From Chondrilla cf. caribensis (Eukaryota > Porifera > Demospongiae > Chondrillida > Chondrillidae), in contig OZ026559.1 in assembly GCA_964020155.1 (NCBI GenBank), forward strand, positions 4,326,674-4,390,673: a stretch of DNA of 64,000 bases. Reading direction: 5' to 3'. The stretch's first letter is position 1. Each line of letters begins with the position of its first letter. The translations under genes and the position numbers were made by a program. The notes below the pieces were generated by a model. The model saw only the letters and a list, made by a program, of their open reading frames with translations, did no database searches and was not told the origin of the DNA. Positions 21,110 to 34,492 of this stretch are shown one piece after another.

Positions 21110-21780
21110 GTTCCTTATACTTCATGTGGCACTGCATACACATTCATGAGTCCACACAATACAGGGCCACTGGGAGCATTTGAATGGAGGAGAAATGGTA
21201 TATTCATAGAAATGTTAGATAAATAATCACTGATGTTTATTAAATTATGATTTTGACTCAACGTTTCGACAAGGTGTTGTTTTATGATGGGGATACAATG
21301 CATTCTAGATCTGCTCATTAACAGTACAAGCAGCATAGTAATGTATACGATATTACCAGTAGAAGGCTGATGACGTAATAAGCAATTTGCACCGTGTGAC
21401 GTTGATCACGTGCAATAACACGTGTTCGATATTTGGCGGAGATCGGACTAGTGTGAGTGCCTTCATTTTGTTTGAGAGCGTATTTCGGAAACTTGTTCAA
21501 TCGTGAAAATTGATCAGGAAGGAAATGAGAATGAAGAATTCTTCGTATTCCCTTTGAACAGATGATGTCCCTTTCCTGGAGCTCCGTGTGGAGTAGGAGA
21601 ATGAAGTGATGGCAGAAGGATCGAACTCCAGATGTGGTCCGAAAGACAGTTCGGTGAATTTTCGCGTGTGTCTATTCCCTATCTTTAGTACATTGACTGA
21701 CCAGGATTGAAATATCAAGAAACGGATGCTTTTTAACTGTATAAGTTTATATATATCAGCGACATTTTCAATAGAGTGGT
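21110..21780. repeat. Repeat block beta, copy 2
   Basis: Contains TGATGACGTAAT (about 21369) and paired CACGTG at 21407-21412 and 21419-21424 with the six-base spacer, then TTTGGCGG. Closely similar to copy 1. Confidence 0.7.
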
Positions 21781-21789
21781 TCGGTTTTG

Positions 21790-22430
21790 TTGTTCTGTGT
21801 ACAACTATAATTATACAAATATACATTATTACATTGTTGTCGTTGTTGTTTCTCCTAGAGTATTGTTATTCTACACTGCCCTCTAGTACAGTGTGAGATG
21901 ATACAGACCTTAAGGCTCCCCTACATATTGATATGTCCCCTACAGTGTATCCATGTGTACCCTCTAGTGGTAGGGACTCCTTAGTTTGATTATAAGTTGG
22001 CTGTCTCTCATCTGACTGCTAACATACATGTGGAGACCATCCCTCTGTTGTTGCGTAGATCCCTTAAGTAAGCATACCTTATTAAAGCGGAGTACATGTT
22101 ACAACCTACATTAGATATAGAAGGAATGCAACAGTAGACAACCCCCACACAACATAATATTATGTAGTATGTGTGGGATGCTCACGGGTAATTGGTATCT
22201 CCAGCCAGCTGTGTATTGTAATGAATACTTCGATATATGTTTGAGTACATCTGACAAAGTGTATTGTGTACATGTGTACATACCTGTGTGGGTTGCATAC
22301 TGCCTGTGGAGCTACATGACTGAGGTGGATGGTGTGCCTATGTACCTGAGTGGGTTTGTACTGATACAGGCCAAGGTGGTCACGATCCTCAAACAGCTCC
22401 TTGATAACAATCATCTCCATTCATCGTAAG
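21790..22430. repeat. Repeat block gamma, shortened copy
   Basis: The start resembles other gamma copies (CTGCCCTCTAGTACAG, CCTTAAGG) but about 300 bases in the middle are missing. The 3' stretch (GAGGTGGATGGTGTGCC) is retained. The same shortened form occurs at 27660-28370 and 57895-58540. Confidence 0.65.
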
Positions 22431-23001
22431 CTACTTTAGATGTCCATGTTATTTAACCACTTTCTATATTAATGTAATTACGTAGGTTAATTTCAATGTC
22501 AACTGAATACATACCTTGTTGTGACCTATGAAACTAGAAAACTGGACTTCATACTGGCCTCACAAGCTTCATTTCGTCTAAGGAATAAGGACACACACAA
22601 ACACATGAAGCATCAAAGTAATCCCCCCCCCCACACACACACACAATGCGCGCACACACACGCATACACACACTCATTCACACTTTTATGTGTATACTTT
22701 ATCATTTGATTATGCAGATTCCTGTAAAAGACCAGGTTATATTTCATACCTGAAAGGTTCTAGTTTGATTTTGAGAATTAAATTATTATTTTTTGATTAA
22801 TTAATTGTTCATTACATCCGAATTGAATCATAAACTATAAAATCGCAAGTGATATGCCTACATAAGAAAGCACATGTCAATAATTGGAAAATGATTATGC
22901 ATAGTATTGTGTGTAGACCATTATTGAGATGATAACTATATAAAATGAATAGGAGAGCATAGCATACTGCTGCACATAGTTATTAATATCAAATGTGTTA
23001 T
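22431..23001. other. 3' flank of R gene B
   Basis: No gene. A C-run and CA-rich tract lies at 22623-22680. From 22800 the sequence matches the 3' flank of other R genes. A second frame overlapping the R stop codon is open here (see findings). Confidence 0.45.
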
Positions 23002-24869
23002 CTACTGAAAGTTTTGTTGTTGAAAAATTTGCCTCATCTCCAACTTCATTTTGTGATACAACACCTGTATCATCCACCATGCTATTGGTAGCGCAGTGCA
23101 GCGTAGTACAAAGTAGAGAGATTTGGTGAAGCTCTGAGTCTCTTCTCCATATTTACTCAAATGTAGTACAAGTGTAATACTGAATGTTAGTGATCCAAAT
23201 CCAAAGACAAGTACTGCTATGAACATGAGTAGCAGTATCTGTCGAAGTGCTTGTTTTGGTGAGATTCTGTATTCCTCTTCTTTGATGAAGATTTGATCAA
23301 TTGTGAAGGGAATGGATGTTATGATGATGCATACAAACATTGCACACCACACTGTGAGAATGTCAAATCCGTACAAGTGTGGATTTGCACTCACTAGTAA
23401 GAGTTGAAATGGAAGACGTATTAATAGACCCATTACACTCATGTAGATCCCCCAGAGAGATATTGTTGTAATGACTCTGTGTTGATTTCTTCCACAACAT
23501 TTTGTGAATATGCTCCATGTTCTGGGAATGGGAAATGTAATGTACTTGGTGTGAATGTAGGCGAGCATTAGGGAGCTGATTAGCATGAACCCCAAAAGAT
23601 AGTTTGATGCTGTACAATTTGAAATTACATCAGTATTTGTATATGGATAACATGTTGCTGTGAGAAATTTGAGTATCATGTAAACATTGAAGACATGAGC
23701 AAGACTTGCTACAGCCCAGAAGAATGGTACTTTAGCTTTGCTCCTACTTTGTTGTAGACTCTTGATCAGTTGTCCTCCCTTGGTGTAGAGTAGAAAGGGA
23801 ACTAGTAGACCAAGAGTGCCAATTAGAACATAGAATCCTTGATTTGGAATGCGAAAGTTTGTTTCCTGAGGCATCAAGTGTTTTACCCGAACATCATATC
23901 CAAGTTCTACCCCAGATGTCATATCCATGTATAACACTCCTGACAATTTCTCTTTGGATTGACTTTGAAGCTTTCCAGAAATTACTGACAAAATCTAAAT
24001 TTTTATTTTGAAAAGGAATGAGATTCATATCAACAGACCCATGCAGTACACAGTTCTATTAAAAAACACAATTATAGCAAATAATAGGATGTATGTACAG
24101 ATACAAGATGGTATTTTTATGTCCACATGCCTTACCTTGCTTAACCTAGTCTGCATGGCAATGATAATGCAGGTACTAGTAATGTATGTACGTATCCAGT
24201 ACAGATCAGTTATGTTGAACAAGAATGGATGAACTGATGCAAGAAAGTACGTTGTTGTCCACATGCCTTATACCTTGCTTAACATAATCTGCATGTTCAG
24301 GTTTGTACATGTATGCAATATAATGTATGTATAAATAGTGTATAATATATATGCAACAACATAATATATACCTGTATAGTGACAGCTCCTAATGTTGGAT
24401 TCTCATCGAGAATGAGTGGAGTTTTGATGCAAGCAATCTGGGATGGAAAGTATAAAGGCGAAGATTTGTTGAATAAAAGATAGTAGGTCACAGTGGGTAG
24501 GTATTCTCCAAATTCCAGTAATGTTCCTTCACTGTCAATGCTATATATCGGTGTGGTGGTCCACATGTACCAATATATGTTGTGATAAGTGAAGTTTATC
24601 CCCGGGTATGTCCTCCATGGATAGGTCCCAAGTAAGCACTCTTCAGGAAGTGGGTCTGTGTAGTTGGTGAAGTAGGTTATGATGACACTAGATGGTATAG
24701 CCCGATTGATGGGGTAGAAGGCATTGAGGAGTTGTTGATAGTTGTCAGGATAAGCTTTGATGGAGTTCAATATTTCCCAGGGGTCATCACAAACTTGATA
24801 GTGATCACATCCTCCACAAGTACCTTCTATGAGGATAGTCCACAGAACCAGTATTATTGCTCCACTCAT
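23002..24869 (-). CDS. Family R: two-exon 7TM-like membrane protein (copy B)
   Basis: Exon 1 is 24869-24372 (166 codons), donor CAG|GTATAT. The intron is 24371-23995 (377 bp) and exon 2 is 23994-23002, after TAG|ATT. About 496 aa. The signal peptide, Cys-containing start and three sequons match copy A, and exon 2 has the same seven hydrophobic segments. The TM2-TM3 region reads CYPYTNTDVISNC, as in copies C, D and E. The intron is longer than in A, D and E because a segment with ATGCCTTACCTTGCTTAA is internally duplicated. Copy C, about 5.94 kb to the right, is nearly identical and shares the longer intron, so B and C come from one tandem duplication. Confidence 0.75.
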
Positions 24870-25289
24870 TCTTCACTCAATTGTACCTGGTCATGCATGG
24901 GAGACAAGAATAGTGAATCACTCTTATTATGCATTCAACTATATTATTGCAAATTTTCACCTTCCATTTAGGATGTTTCCCATATTTATGGATCACAATT
25001 TTCTAATAATATTATAATAATATATATATACATATATTCAGATTCCCATTTTCACTTTCAAAATTATCCCTGACAAAACTGATTGTACAATACTAATTTC
25101 CTTTTGCTTTCGATTTCAACTCCTACTGAGCTGATAGTCCACACTAGAATACGATGCATCCTACCAAGTCTTACACAGTTGTAGCTAGCTAGAGTGTATA
25201 TAATGAGCATAATGCTATAATGGTAGCATCTTAGTACATGCAATGTTCATGGGATGAACTCCAACTGTTACAGGCCTACAGCTGCTGCA
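24870..25289. other. Upstream region of R gene B
   Basis: No gene. Conserved R upstream sequence, as at 12028-12429 and 30808-31225. Confidence 0.45.
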
Positions 25290-25915
25290 GACACCCTCAT
25301 TCATCTAACCCTTCAAAGCTTGTTGGGTGTTGGAATAATTAGAGTGGTCTCTTCAGAGTTGAATTCCAAGAGAACCGGTCACCCATCTTCAACCAGGCTG
25401 TTGTCTGAAGGTAGGTTTCATGTTTACTGTAATATACAGAGATTACCTGGTAGACTGGTGACTTGTGTTGTCGCGGGTCACTGTGATAATAATATTATGA
25501 TACATTCCACACACACTTTTGCATATACATTCTGATGTGGTGCCAGTGATAATTTTAGACTTCACCATTGCTCTCCATGGACAGCCCACATCAAACTTAA
25601 TACCAGAGGTACAGATACTTGTACTCCCTCCTGGAGGTGGTTTGGACCAGGTGGGGACCAGCAAGATAGGTCTTAATCTTGTCACTTGTCACACTGTGCT
25701 TCCCCTTCATCAATACATTACAAGTAATAATACATAAATTATATCTTTTATGTACCTACACTAACCTAGTTATTCTCTACCAGGATAATTTCGCAAAGGA
25801 TAAAGGATGTGTGACTTAGCTATACCCTACCAAGGATAATTCCCTTCTTCCTGAACATCATTCTATTGCTTAAAGGTCACAAAACCAAATTCACAAAACA
25901 GCACTTTCACAGTCT
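25290..25915. repeat. Repeat block alpha, copy 3
   Basis: Matches positions 1-640, including CCCTCCTGGAGGTGGTTTGG and the end before the GT tract. Confidence 0.7.
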
Positions 25916-25919
25916 AGAG

Positions 25920-25934
25920 TGTGTGTGTATGTGG

Positions 25935-26006
<72 letters not shown>
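25920..26006. repeat. (GT)n microsatellite
   Basis: GT tract between alpha and beta, in the same position as 776-973. Confidence 0.95.
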
Positions 26007-26009
26007 CTG

Positions 26010-26655
26010 AAACATAATAGTCATGCACATGCTCAGTATAATTTGTCATGTGGCACTGCATATACATTCATAAGTCATACAGGGTCATTGGGAGCATTTG
26101 AATGGAGGAGAAATGCTACTTTCATAGAAATGGTAGAGAAATAATCACTGATGTTTATTTAGTTCTGATTTTGGCTCAATGTTTTGACAAGGTGTTCTTT
26201 TATGATGGGGATACATTGCATTCTAGAGCTGTTCTTTTTTCAGTACAAGCAGCATAGTAATGTATACGATATTACCAGTATAAGGCTGATGACGTAATAA
26301 GCAATGAGCACCATGTGACGTTGATCACGTGCAATAACACGTGCTCGGTATTTGGCGGAGATCTGACTAGCGTGAGTGCCTTCTTTTTGTTTGAGCGCAT
26401 TTGGAAACTTGTTCAATCGTGAGAATTGATCAGGAAGGAAATGAGAATGAAAGATTCCTCGTATTTCCTTTGAACAGATGATGTCCCTTTCCTGGAGCTC
26501 CGTGTGTTGAAGGAGTGACCACAGAAGGATCGAAGTCAAGATGTGGTCCGAAGACAGTTTGACGAACTTTCGTGTGTGTCTATTGTCGATCTTTTTTACA
26601 CTGACTAACCGTGATTGAAATATCAAGAAAAGGATGCCTTTCAACTGTATAAGTA
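26010..26655. repeat. Repeat block beta, copy 3
   Basis: Contains TGATGACGTAAT and the paired CACGTG (about 26327 and 26339). A minus-strand frame of 143 codons (26240-26671) is open here but broken in the other copies. Confidence 0.65.
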
Positions 26656-28375
26656 TATATTTGAGTGACACTTTAAATAGAGTGGTTCGCTTTTGTTGTT
26701 CAGTGTGCAGCTATACAAGTATACATAATTTACATTGTTGTTGTTGTTGTTGTTCTTAGATTATTGTAATGCTATACTGCCCTCTAGTACAGTGTGAGGT
26801 GATACAGACCTTAAGGTTCCCCTACATGTTGGTATGTCCCCTACAGTGTATCCATGTGTACCCTCTAGTGGTAGGGAGTCCTTAGTTTGGTGTATGATTT
26901 TACTAGTTACTTGAATATGAGTAATATTAATGATGGAGTGTAAATATTGTAGGTGGACAGAGGTGTGTTGTGTACATACCTTACTTTTCAGGGGAAAAAT
27001 TTAATTATTGTAATTCATAATAGTATCATGTAGTGGCATGCATAGATGTTTCAGTGTGGTGGGGGAGGATTATGTAGGGTGGTGCAGGGTGTGTTTGAGT
27101 CGGACATTGACCTTTGTTAATATTAGTAAACTGTACCTTGAAGCATGTCTGGTTGCCTATTGCCACATTAGGTTGTTGTTTGTTACTGTAATGAACGTCT
27201 CTCATCTCAAGAATGTCTCATCTAACTGCTAACAGGTGTATAGATTAGTTTGTATATAATATTATACATAACACCTAATTAAAGCAGTATACATGTAATT
27301 ACTTACTAATTACCTACCTTAGGTATTGGAGGAGTGTAACAGCAGACAACCCTCACAATACATACATACGCATATGTAGTATGTGTGGAATGTTTACTGG
27401 TAATAGTATTCCCAGCCAGCTGTGTATTGTAATAAATACATGGATAGACGTTTGAGTACATGTAACAAGATGTATTGTGTACTTGTGTACATACCTGTGT
27501 GGGTTGCATACTGCCAGTGGCACCACAAGGTTGAGACAACTACAAGACTAATACATTCAACTATCCAGACTGAGGTGGATGGTGTGCCTATGTACCTGAG
27601 TGGGTTTGTACTGATACATGCCAATGTGGTCACGATCCTCAAACAGTTCCTTGAAAGTATTATTTGAGTGACACTTTATAGAGTGGTTCGCTTTTGTTGT
27701 TCAGTGTACAGCTATACAAGTATACATTATTTACATTGTTGTTGTTGTTCTTGTTGTTGTTGTTGTTGTTGTTGTTGCTCCTAGGTTATCATAATTCTAT
27801 ACTGCCCTCTATTACAGAGTGAGGTGATACAGACCTTAAGGTTCCCCTACATATTGATATGTCCCCTACAGTGTATCCATGTGTACCCTCTAGTGGTAGG
27901 GAGTCCTTAGTTTGATTATAAGTTGGCTGTCTTTCATCTGACTGCTAACATACATGTGGAGACCATCCCTCTGTTGTTGCGTAGATCCCTTAAGTCAGCA
28001 TACCTTATTAAAGCGGAGTACATGTTACAACCTACATTAGATATAGAAGGAATGCAACAGTAGACAACCCCCACACAACATAATATTATGTATTGTGTGT
28101 GGGATGGTCACTGTAATTGGTATCTCCAGCCAGCTGTGTATTGTAATGAATACTTCGATATATGTTTGAGTACATCTGACAAAGTGTATTGTGTACATGT
28201 GTACATACCTGTGTGGGTTGCATACTGCCTGTGGAGCTACATGACTGAGGTGGATGGTGTGCCTATGTACCTGAGTGGGTTTGTACTGATACAGGCCAAG
28301 GTGGTCACGATCTTCAAACAGCTCCTTGATAACAATCATCTCCATTCATCGTAAGCTACTTTAGATGTCCATATT
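26656..28375. repeat. Repeat block gamma, two tandem copies
   Basis: Copies begin at about 26656 and 27660 (GAGTGACACTTTA). The second is the shortened form and carries a GTT tract at about 27735-27778. The 3' plus-strand frame (27422-27667 and 28088-28354) is open in both. Confidence 0.65.
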
Positions 28376-28934
28376 ATTTAACCACTTTCTATATTATTAT
28401 GTAATTACGTAGGTTAATTTCAATGTCAACTGAATACATACCTTGTTGTGACCTATAAAACTAGAGAACTGGACTTAATACTGGCCTCACAAGCTTCATT
28501 TCGTCTAAGGAATAAGGACACGCACAAACACATGAAGCATCAAAGTAATCACCCCCCCCACACACACACACACAATGCGCGCACACACACGCATACACAC
28601 ACTCATTCACACTTTTATGTGTATACTTTATCATTTGATTATGCAGATTCCTGTAAAAGACCAGGTTACATTTCATACCTGAATGGTTCCAGTTTGATTT
28701 TTGACAATTAAATATTTATTATTTTTTGATTAATTAATTGTTCATTACATCCAAATTGAATCATAAACTATAAAATCACAAGTGTTATGCCTACATAAGA
28801 AAGCACATGTCAATAATTGGAAAATGATTATGCATAGTGTTGTGGGTAAAACATTATTGAAATGATAACTATATAAAATGAATAGGAGAGCATAGCATAC
28901 TGCTGCACATATTTATTGATATCAAACGTGCTAT
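28376..28934. other. 3' flank of R gene C
   Basis: No gene. Near copy of 22440-23000 with a C-run and CA tract at 28552-28610. Confidence 0.45.
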
Positions 28935-30807
28935 CTACTGAAAGTTTTGTTGTTGAAAAATTTGCCTCATCTCCAACTTCACTTTGTGGTACAGCACCTG
29001 TATCATCCACCATGCTATTGGTAGCGCAGTGTAGCGTAGTACAAAGTAGAGAGATTTGTTGAAGCTCTGAGTCTCTTCTCCACATTTACTCAAATGTAGT
29101 ACAAGTGTAATACTGAATGTTAGTGATCCAAATCCAAAGACAAGTACTGCTATGAACATGAGTAGCAGTATCTGTCGAAGTGCTTGTTTTGGTGAGATTC
29201 TGTATTCCTCTTCTTTGATGAAGATTTGATCAATTGTGAAGGGAATGGATGTTATGATGATGCATACAAACATTGCACACCACACTGTGAGAATGCCAAA
29301 TCCGTACAAGTGTGGATTTGCACTCACTAGTAAGAGTTGAAATGGAAGACATATTAATAGACCCACTACACTCATGTAGATCCCCCAGAGAGATATTGTT
29401 GCAATGATTCTGTGTTGATTTCTTCCACAACATTTTGTGAATATGCTCAATGTTCTGGGAATGGGAAATGTAATGTACTTGGTGTGAATGTAGGAGAGCA
29501 TTAGGGAGCTGATTAGCATGAAACCCAAAAGATAGTTTGATGCTGTACAATTTGAAATTACATCAGTATTTGTATATGGATAACATATTGCTATCAGTAA
29601 TTTGAATATCATGTAAATGTTAAAGACATGAGCAAGACTTGCTACAGCCCAGAAGAATGGTACTTTAGCTTTGCTCCTACTTTGTTGTAGAGTCTTGATC
29701 AGTTGTCCTCCCTTGGTGTAGAGTAGGAAGGGAACTAGTAGACCAAGAGTGCCAATTAGAAAATAGAATCCTTGATTTGGAATGCGAAAGTTTGTTTCCT
29801 GAGGTATCAAGTGTTTTACCCGAACATCATATCCAAGTTCTACCCCAGATGTCATATCCATGTATAACACTCCTGACAATTTCTCTTTGGATTGACTTTG
29901 AAGCTTTCCAGAAATTACTGACAAAATCTAAATTTTTATTTTGAAAAGGAATGAGATTCATATCAACAGACCCATGCAGTACACAGTTCTACTAAAAAAA
30001 CACAATTATAGCAAATAATAGGATGTATGTACAGATACAAGATGGTACTTTGATGTCCACATGCCTTACCTTGCTTAACCTAGTCTGCATGGCAACGATA
30101 ATGCATATACTAGTAATGTATGTACGTATCCAGTACAGATCAGTTATGTTGAACAAGAATGGATGAACTGATGCAAGAAAGTACGTTGTTGTCCACATGC
30201 CTTATACCTTGCTTAACATAATCTGCATGTTCAGGATTGTACATGTATGCAATATAATGTATGTATAAATAGTGTATAAGATATATGCAACAACATAATA
30301 ATTATATACCTGTATAGTGACAGCTCCTAATGTTGGATTCTCATCGAGAATGAGTGGAGTTTTGATGCAAGCAATCTGGGATGGAAAGTATAGAGGTGAA
30401 GATTTGTTGAATAAAAGGTAGTAGGTCACAGTGGGTAGGTATTCTCCAAATTCCAGTAATTTTCCTTCACTGTCAATGCTATATATCGGTGTAGTGGTCC
30501 ACATGTACCAATATATGTTGTGATAAGTGTAGTTTATCCCCGGGTATGTCCTCCATGGATAGGTCCCAAGTAAGCACTCTTCAGGAAGTGGGTCTGTGTA
30601 GTTGGTGAAGTAGGCTATGATGACACTAGATGGTCTAGCCCGATTGATGGGGTAGAAGGCATTGAGGAGTTGTTGATAGTTGTCCGGATAAACTTTGATG
30701 GAGTTCAATATTTCCAAAGGATCATCACAAACTTGATAGTGATCACATCCTCCACAAGTACCTTCTATGAGGATAGTCCACAGAACCAGTATTATTGCTC
30801 CACTCAT
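28935..30807 (-). CDS. Family R: two-exon 7TM-like membrane protein (copy C)
   Basis: Exon 1 is 30807-30310, donor CAG|GTATAT. The intron is 30309-29928 (382 bp) and exon 2 is 29927-28935. About 496 aa, closely similar to copy B in ectodomain, seven hydrophobic segments and intron. Differences are scattered substitutions, for example PFQLLLVSANPHLYGFGILTV against GFDILTV in B. Upstream lies alpha-GT-beta-gamma, then the C gene at 34493 in head-to-head orientation. Function is unknown. The signal peptide, sequons and 7TM topology suggest a cell-surface protein. Confidence 0.75.
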
Positions 30808-31229
30808 TCTTCACTCAATTGTACCTGGTCACACATGGGAGACAACAATAGTGAATCACTCTTATTATGCATTCAACTATATTGCAAATTTTCACCTTCC
30901 ATTCAGGATGTTTTCCATATTTATGGATCACAATTTTCTAATAATATTATAATAATATATATATATACATATATTCAGATTCCCATTTTCACTTTCAAAA
31001 TTATCCCTGACAAAACTTATTGTACAATACTGATTTCGTTTTGCTTTCGATTTCAACTCCTACTGAGCTGATAGTCCACACTAGAATACGATGCATCCTA
31101 CCAAGTCTCACAGAGTTGTAGCTAGCTAGAGTGTATATAATGAGCATAATGCTATAATGGTAGCATCTTAGTACATGCAATGTTCATGGGATGAACTCCG
31201 ACTGTTACAGGCCTACAGCTGCTGCAGAC
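30808..31229. other. Upstream region of R gene C
   Basis: No gene. Conserved R upstream sequence. Confidence 0.45.
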
Positions 31230-31958
31230 ACCCTCATTCATCCAACCCTTCAAAGCTTGTTGGGCGTTGGATAAAAAATGTGGTGGTCTCTTCAGAGTTG
31301 AATTCCAAGAGAACCCGGCAACCATCTTCAACCAGGTTGTTGGCTGAAGGTAGGTATCATGTTTACTGTAATATACAGAGATTACCTGGTAGACTGGTAA
31401 CTTGCAGTTGTCACGGGTCACTGTGATAATATTATGATACATTTTACACACACTTTTGCATGTACATTCGGATGTGGTACCAGTGATAATTTTAGATTAT
31501 TGCTCTCCATGGACTGTCCATATCAAACGTAATACCAGAGGTACTGATAATTGTACTCCCTCCTGGAGGTGGTTGTGGGGACCAGCAAGATAGGTCTTAA
31601 TCTTGTCACTTGTCACACTGTGCTTCCCCTTCATCAATACATTACAAGTAATAATGCATAAATTAAATTTTGTATGTACCTACACCAACCTAGTTATTCT
31701 CTATCAGGATAATTCCACAAAGGATAAAGGATGTGTGACTTAGCTATACCCTGTCAAGGATAATTCCCTTCTTCCAGAACATCGTGCATTCTATTGCTTG
31801 AAGGTCACAAAACCATAATCACAAAACAGCACTTTCCTCTTCAATGAACCTCACAATTGAGTCTACTCACGTATATGGGGTTAATGGAGAGGTTTCAACA
31901 TCCATTCAAATAGGCAATGAATATCATTATTGCCAGGTAACAGGCATTCATTGAAAGA

Positions 31959-31960
<2 letters not shown>
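31230..31960. repeat. Repeat block alpha, copy 4
   Basis: Matches 1-775 with a small deletion around 31575 (GGTTGTGGGGACC). Confidence 0.7.
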
Positions 31961-31961
<1 letters not shown>

Positions 31962-32011
<50 letters not shown>

Positions 32012-32024
32012 TATGTGTGTTTGC
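31962..32024. repeat. (GT)n microsatellite
   Basis: Short GT tract with TATG interruptions between alpha and beta. Confidence 0.9.
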
Positions 32025-32690
32025 CTGAAATATAATAGTCATGCACATGCTCAATATAATTGTCCTGTGGCACTGCATATGCATTCATAAGTCTACACAA
32101 TACAGGGTCATTGAGAGCATTTGAATGGAGAAGAAATAGTACATTCATTTGAATGTTAGATATTAAATAATCACTGATGTTTATTTAGTTCTGATTTTGG
32201 CTCAACGTTATGACAAGGTGTTGTTTTATAATGGGGATACATTGCATTCTAGAGTTGTTCATTAACAGTACAAGCAACATAGTAATGTATACGATATCAC
32301 CATTATAAGGCTGATGACGTAATAATCAATTTGCACCGTGTGACGAAGGTCACGTGCAATAACACGTGTTCGATATTTGACGAAGATCGGACTAGCGTGA
32401 GTGCCTTCTTTTGCTTGAGCGCATTTCAAAAATTGCTCAATCGTGAGAATTGATCAGGAAGGAAATGAGAATGAAGGAGTCTTCGTATTCCCCTTGAACA
32501 GATGATATCCCTTTCTAGGAGCTCAGTGTGGAGTAGGAGAATGAGATGACGCAGAAGGATCGAACTCCTGCTGTGGTCCGAAAGACAGTTCGACGAAATT
32601 TCGTGTGTGTTTATTGCCGATCTTCGTACATTGACTAACCGTGTTTGAAATATCAAGAAATGGACGCTTTTTAACTATATACCTGAGCGA
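32025..32690. repeat. Repeat block beta, copy 4
   Basis: Contains TGATGACGTAAT (about 32312) and paired CACGTG (about 32351 and 32363). TTTGACGA replaces TTTGGCGG. Confidence 0.65.
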
Positions 32691-33715
32691 CATTTTCAAT
32701 AGAGTGGTTCGCTTTTGTTGTTCAGTGTACTTCTATACAAATAATACATTATTTACATTGTTGTTGTCGTTGTTGTCATAGTTTATCATAATTCTATACT
32801 GCCCTCTAGTACAGAGTGAGGTGATACAGACCTTAATGTTCCCCTACATATTGGTATGTCCCCTACAGTGTATCCATGTGTACCCTCTAGTGGTAGGGAG
32901 TCCTTAGTTTGGTGTGTGCTTTTACTAGTTCCTTGAATATGAGTAATATTAATGATGGAATGTAACTATTGCAGGTAGACTGAGGTGTGTTGTGTACATT
33001 TACCTGTCTTTCAGGGGGAAAATTGAATTGTTGTAATTCCTAATAGTATCATGTAGAAGACATGCATGGATGTGTCCGTGTGGTGGAGGTGGATTATGTA
33101 AGGTGGGGGAGGGCATATTTGAGTCGGACATTGACTATTGTTTATATTAGTAAACTGTACCTTGAAGCATGTCTGGTTGCCTATTGCCACATTAGGTTGT
33201 TGTTTGTTACTGTAATGAACATCTCTCATCTCACTGCTACCATGATCCTGGAAGACCATCCCTCATTTGGTGTATGTGTTTGTTTGCATATATACATATT
33301 ACCTAATTAAAGCAGTGTACATGTAATAACTTGCTAATTATTACCTACCTTAGGTATTGGAGGAGTGTAACAGCAGACAACCCACACAATACATACATAT
33401 GCAGTATGTGTGGGATGTTTACTGGCAATTGGTATCACCGGCTATAGCTGTGTATTGGAATAATTACATGGATGCACGTTTGAGCACATGCAGCAATGTG
33501 TATTGTATACATGTGTACATACCTGTGTGGGCTGCATACTGCCGGTGGCACCACAAGGTTGAGACAACTACAAGGCTAATACATTCAACTATTCAGACTG
33601 AGGTGGATGGTGTGCCTATGTACCTGAGTGGGTTTGTACTAATACAGGCCAAGGTGGTCACGATCCTGAAAATGCTGCTTGATTACAACCATCTCTGTTC
33701 ATTGTAAGCTGTTTT
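32691..33715. repeat. Repeat block gamma, full-length copy
   Basis: Full-length unit like 2625-3660. The 3' frame (33357-33707) is open for 116 codons. Confidence 0.65.
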
Positions 33716-34364
33716 AGATGTCCACATATCACCCACCCATTTTACTGTTTTCCTTTCTCTGTATATTTTGTGTATTTGCTGGGTGCCTTTTAGTCTCTTG
33801 GCCTCTTACCCAAGATAAATAAGATTACGTCAATACAATATTTCGACCTACTCAACCACAAAATAATATGTCTCAATACATTGAATTGTACCCTCAACTC
33901 AGTCTACATGCATTGTCGATATAGTAATATCATTATTATTTTATCATAGCATATTTGCTGCTCTGATATGGGATTGCATGGGTATTAATGAACATTCAAT
34001 TGTGCTAAAAGTTGACAAATTACACTGTTTTTGATATAATAATAATAAATGTGTATAGCATGTTCATTGCTCTGATATGTGTTCAATTCACAAAGCTCGT
34101 GAATAATGAAAGATCATAATTGTATTGTTGAATTCTCTCTAGTGAAGCTCACTATACTACAAACTCATGCATGTGTCATGAGTTTTACATGTTCCATACT
34201 ATTATACCATATGCATAGTATAATGTCCTATACAAGCAGGTGGATGCTTGTTAGATTCACAACTGTTGCATTCCAATGTCCACCTCAATGCACAAACTCT
34301 CAAACAGGAAATAGCTTCAACTTGTACAATGCACAATGAGTGGAGTTTGGTGGGTGACTGAAGT
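33716..34364. other. Distal upstream region of C gene 4
   Basis: No gene. Nearly identical to 59490-60147 upstream of the C gene at 60276, and related to 3890-4264. Confidence 0.5.
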
Positions 34365-34428
34365 GTGATCACCATGAGTCACCTGATCAGCTCACATGAT
34401 CCTCCTACACTCTGCCCTCCATATATAA
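34365..34428 (+). promoter_or_regulatory. C-gene promoter module with TATA box
   Basis: GTGATCACC, GTCACCTGATCAGCTCACATG and CCTCCTACACTCTGCC, then TATATAA at 34422-34428, 65 bases before the ATG. Confidence 0.7.
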
Positions 34429-34492
34429 TTGCATGTAAACCACTAGTTGGCCAGTAATCCAGCTCATGATCTATGTATCATACTTACTTGAT

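Noticed and set aside
26240..26671. 143-codon minus-strand frame in block beta
   Set aside because: Open in this copy only. Copies at 1474, 21497 and 32426 are shortened or shifted, so there is no sign of protein constraint.
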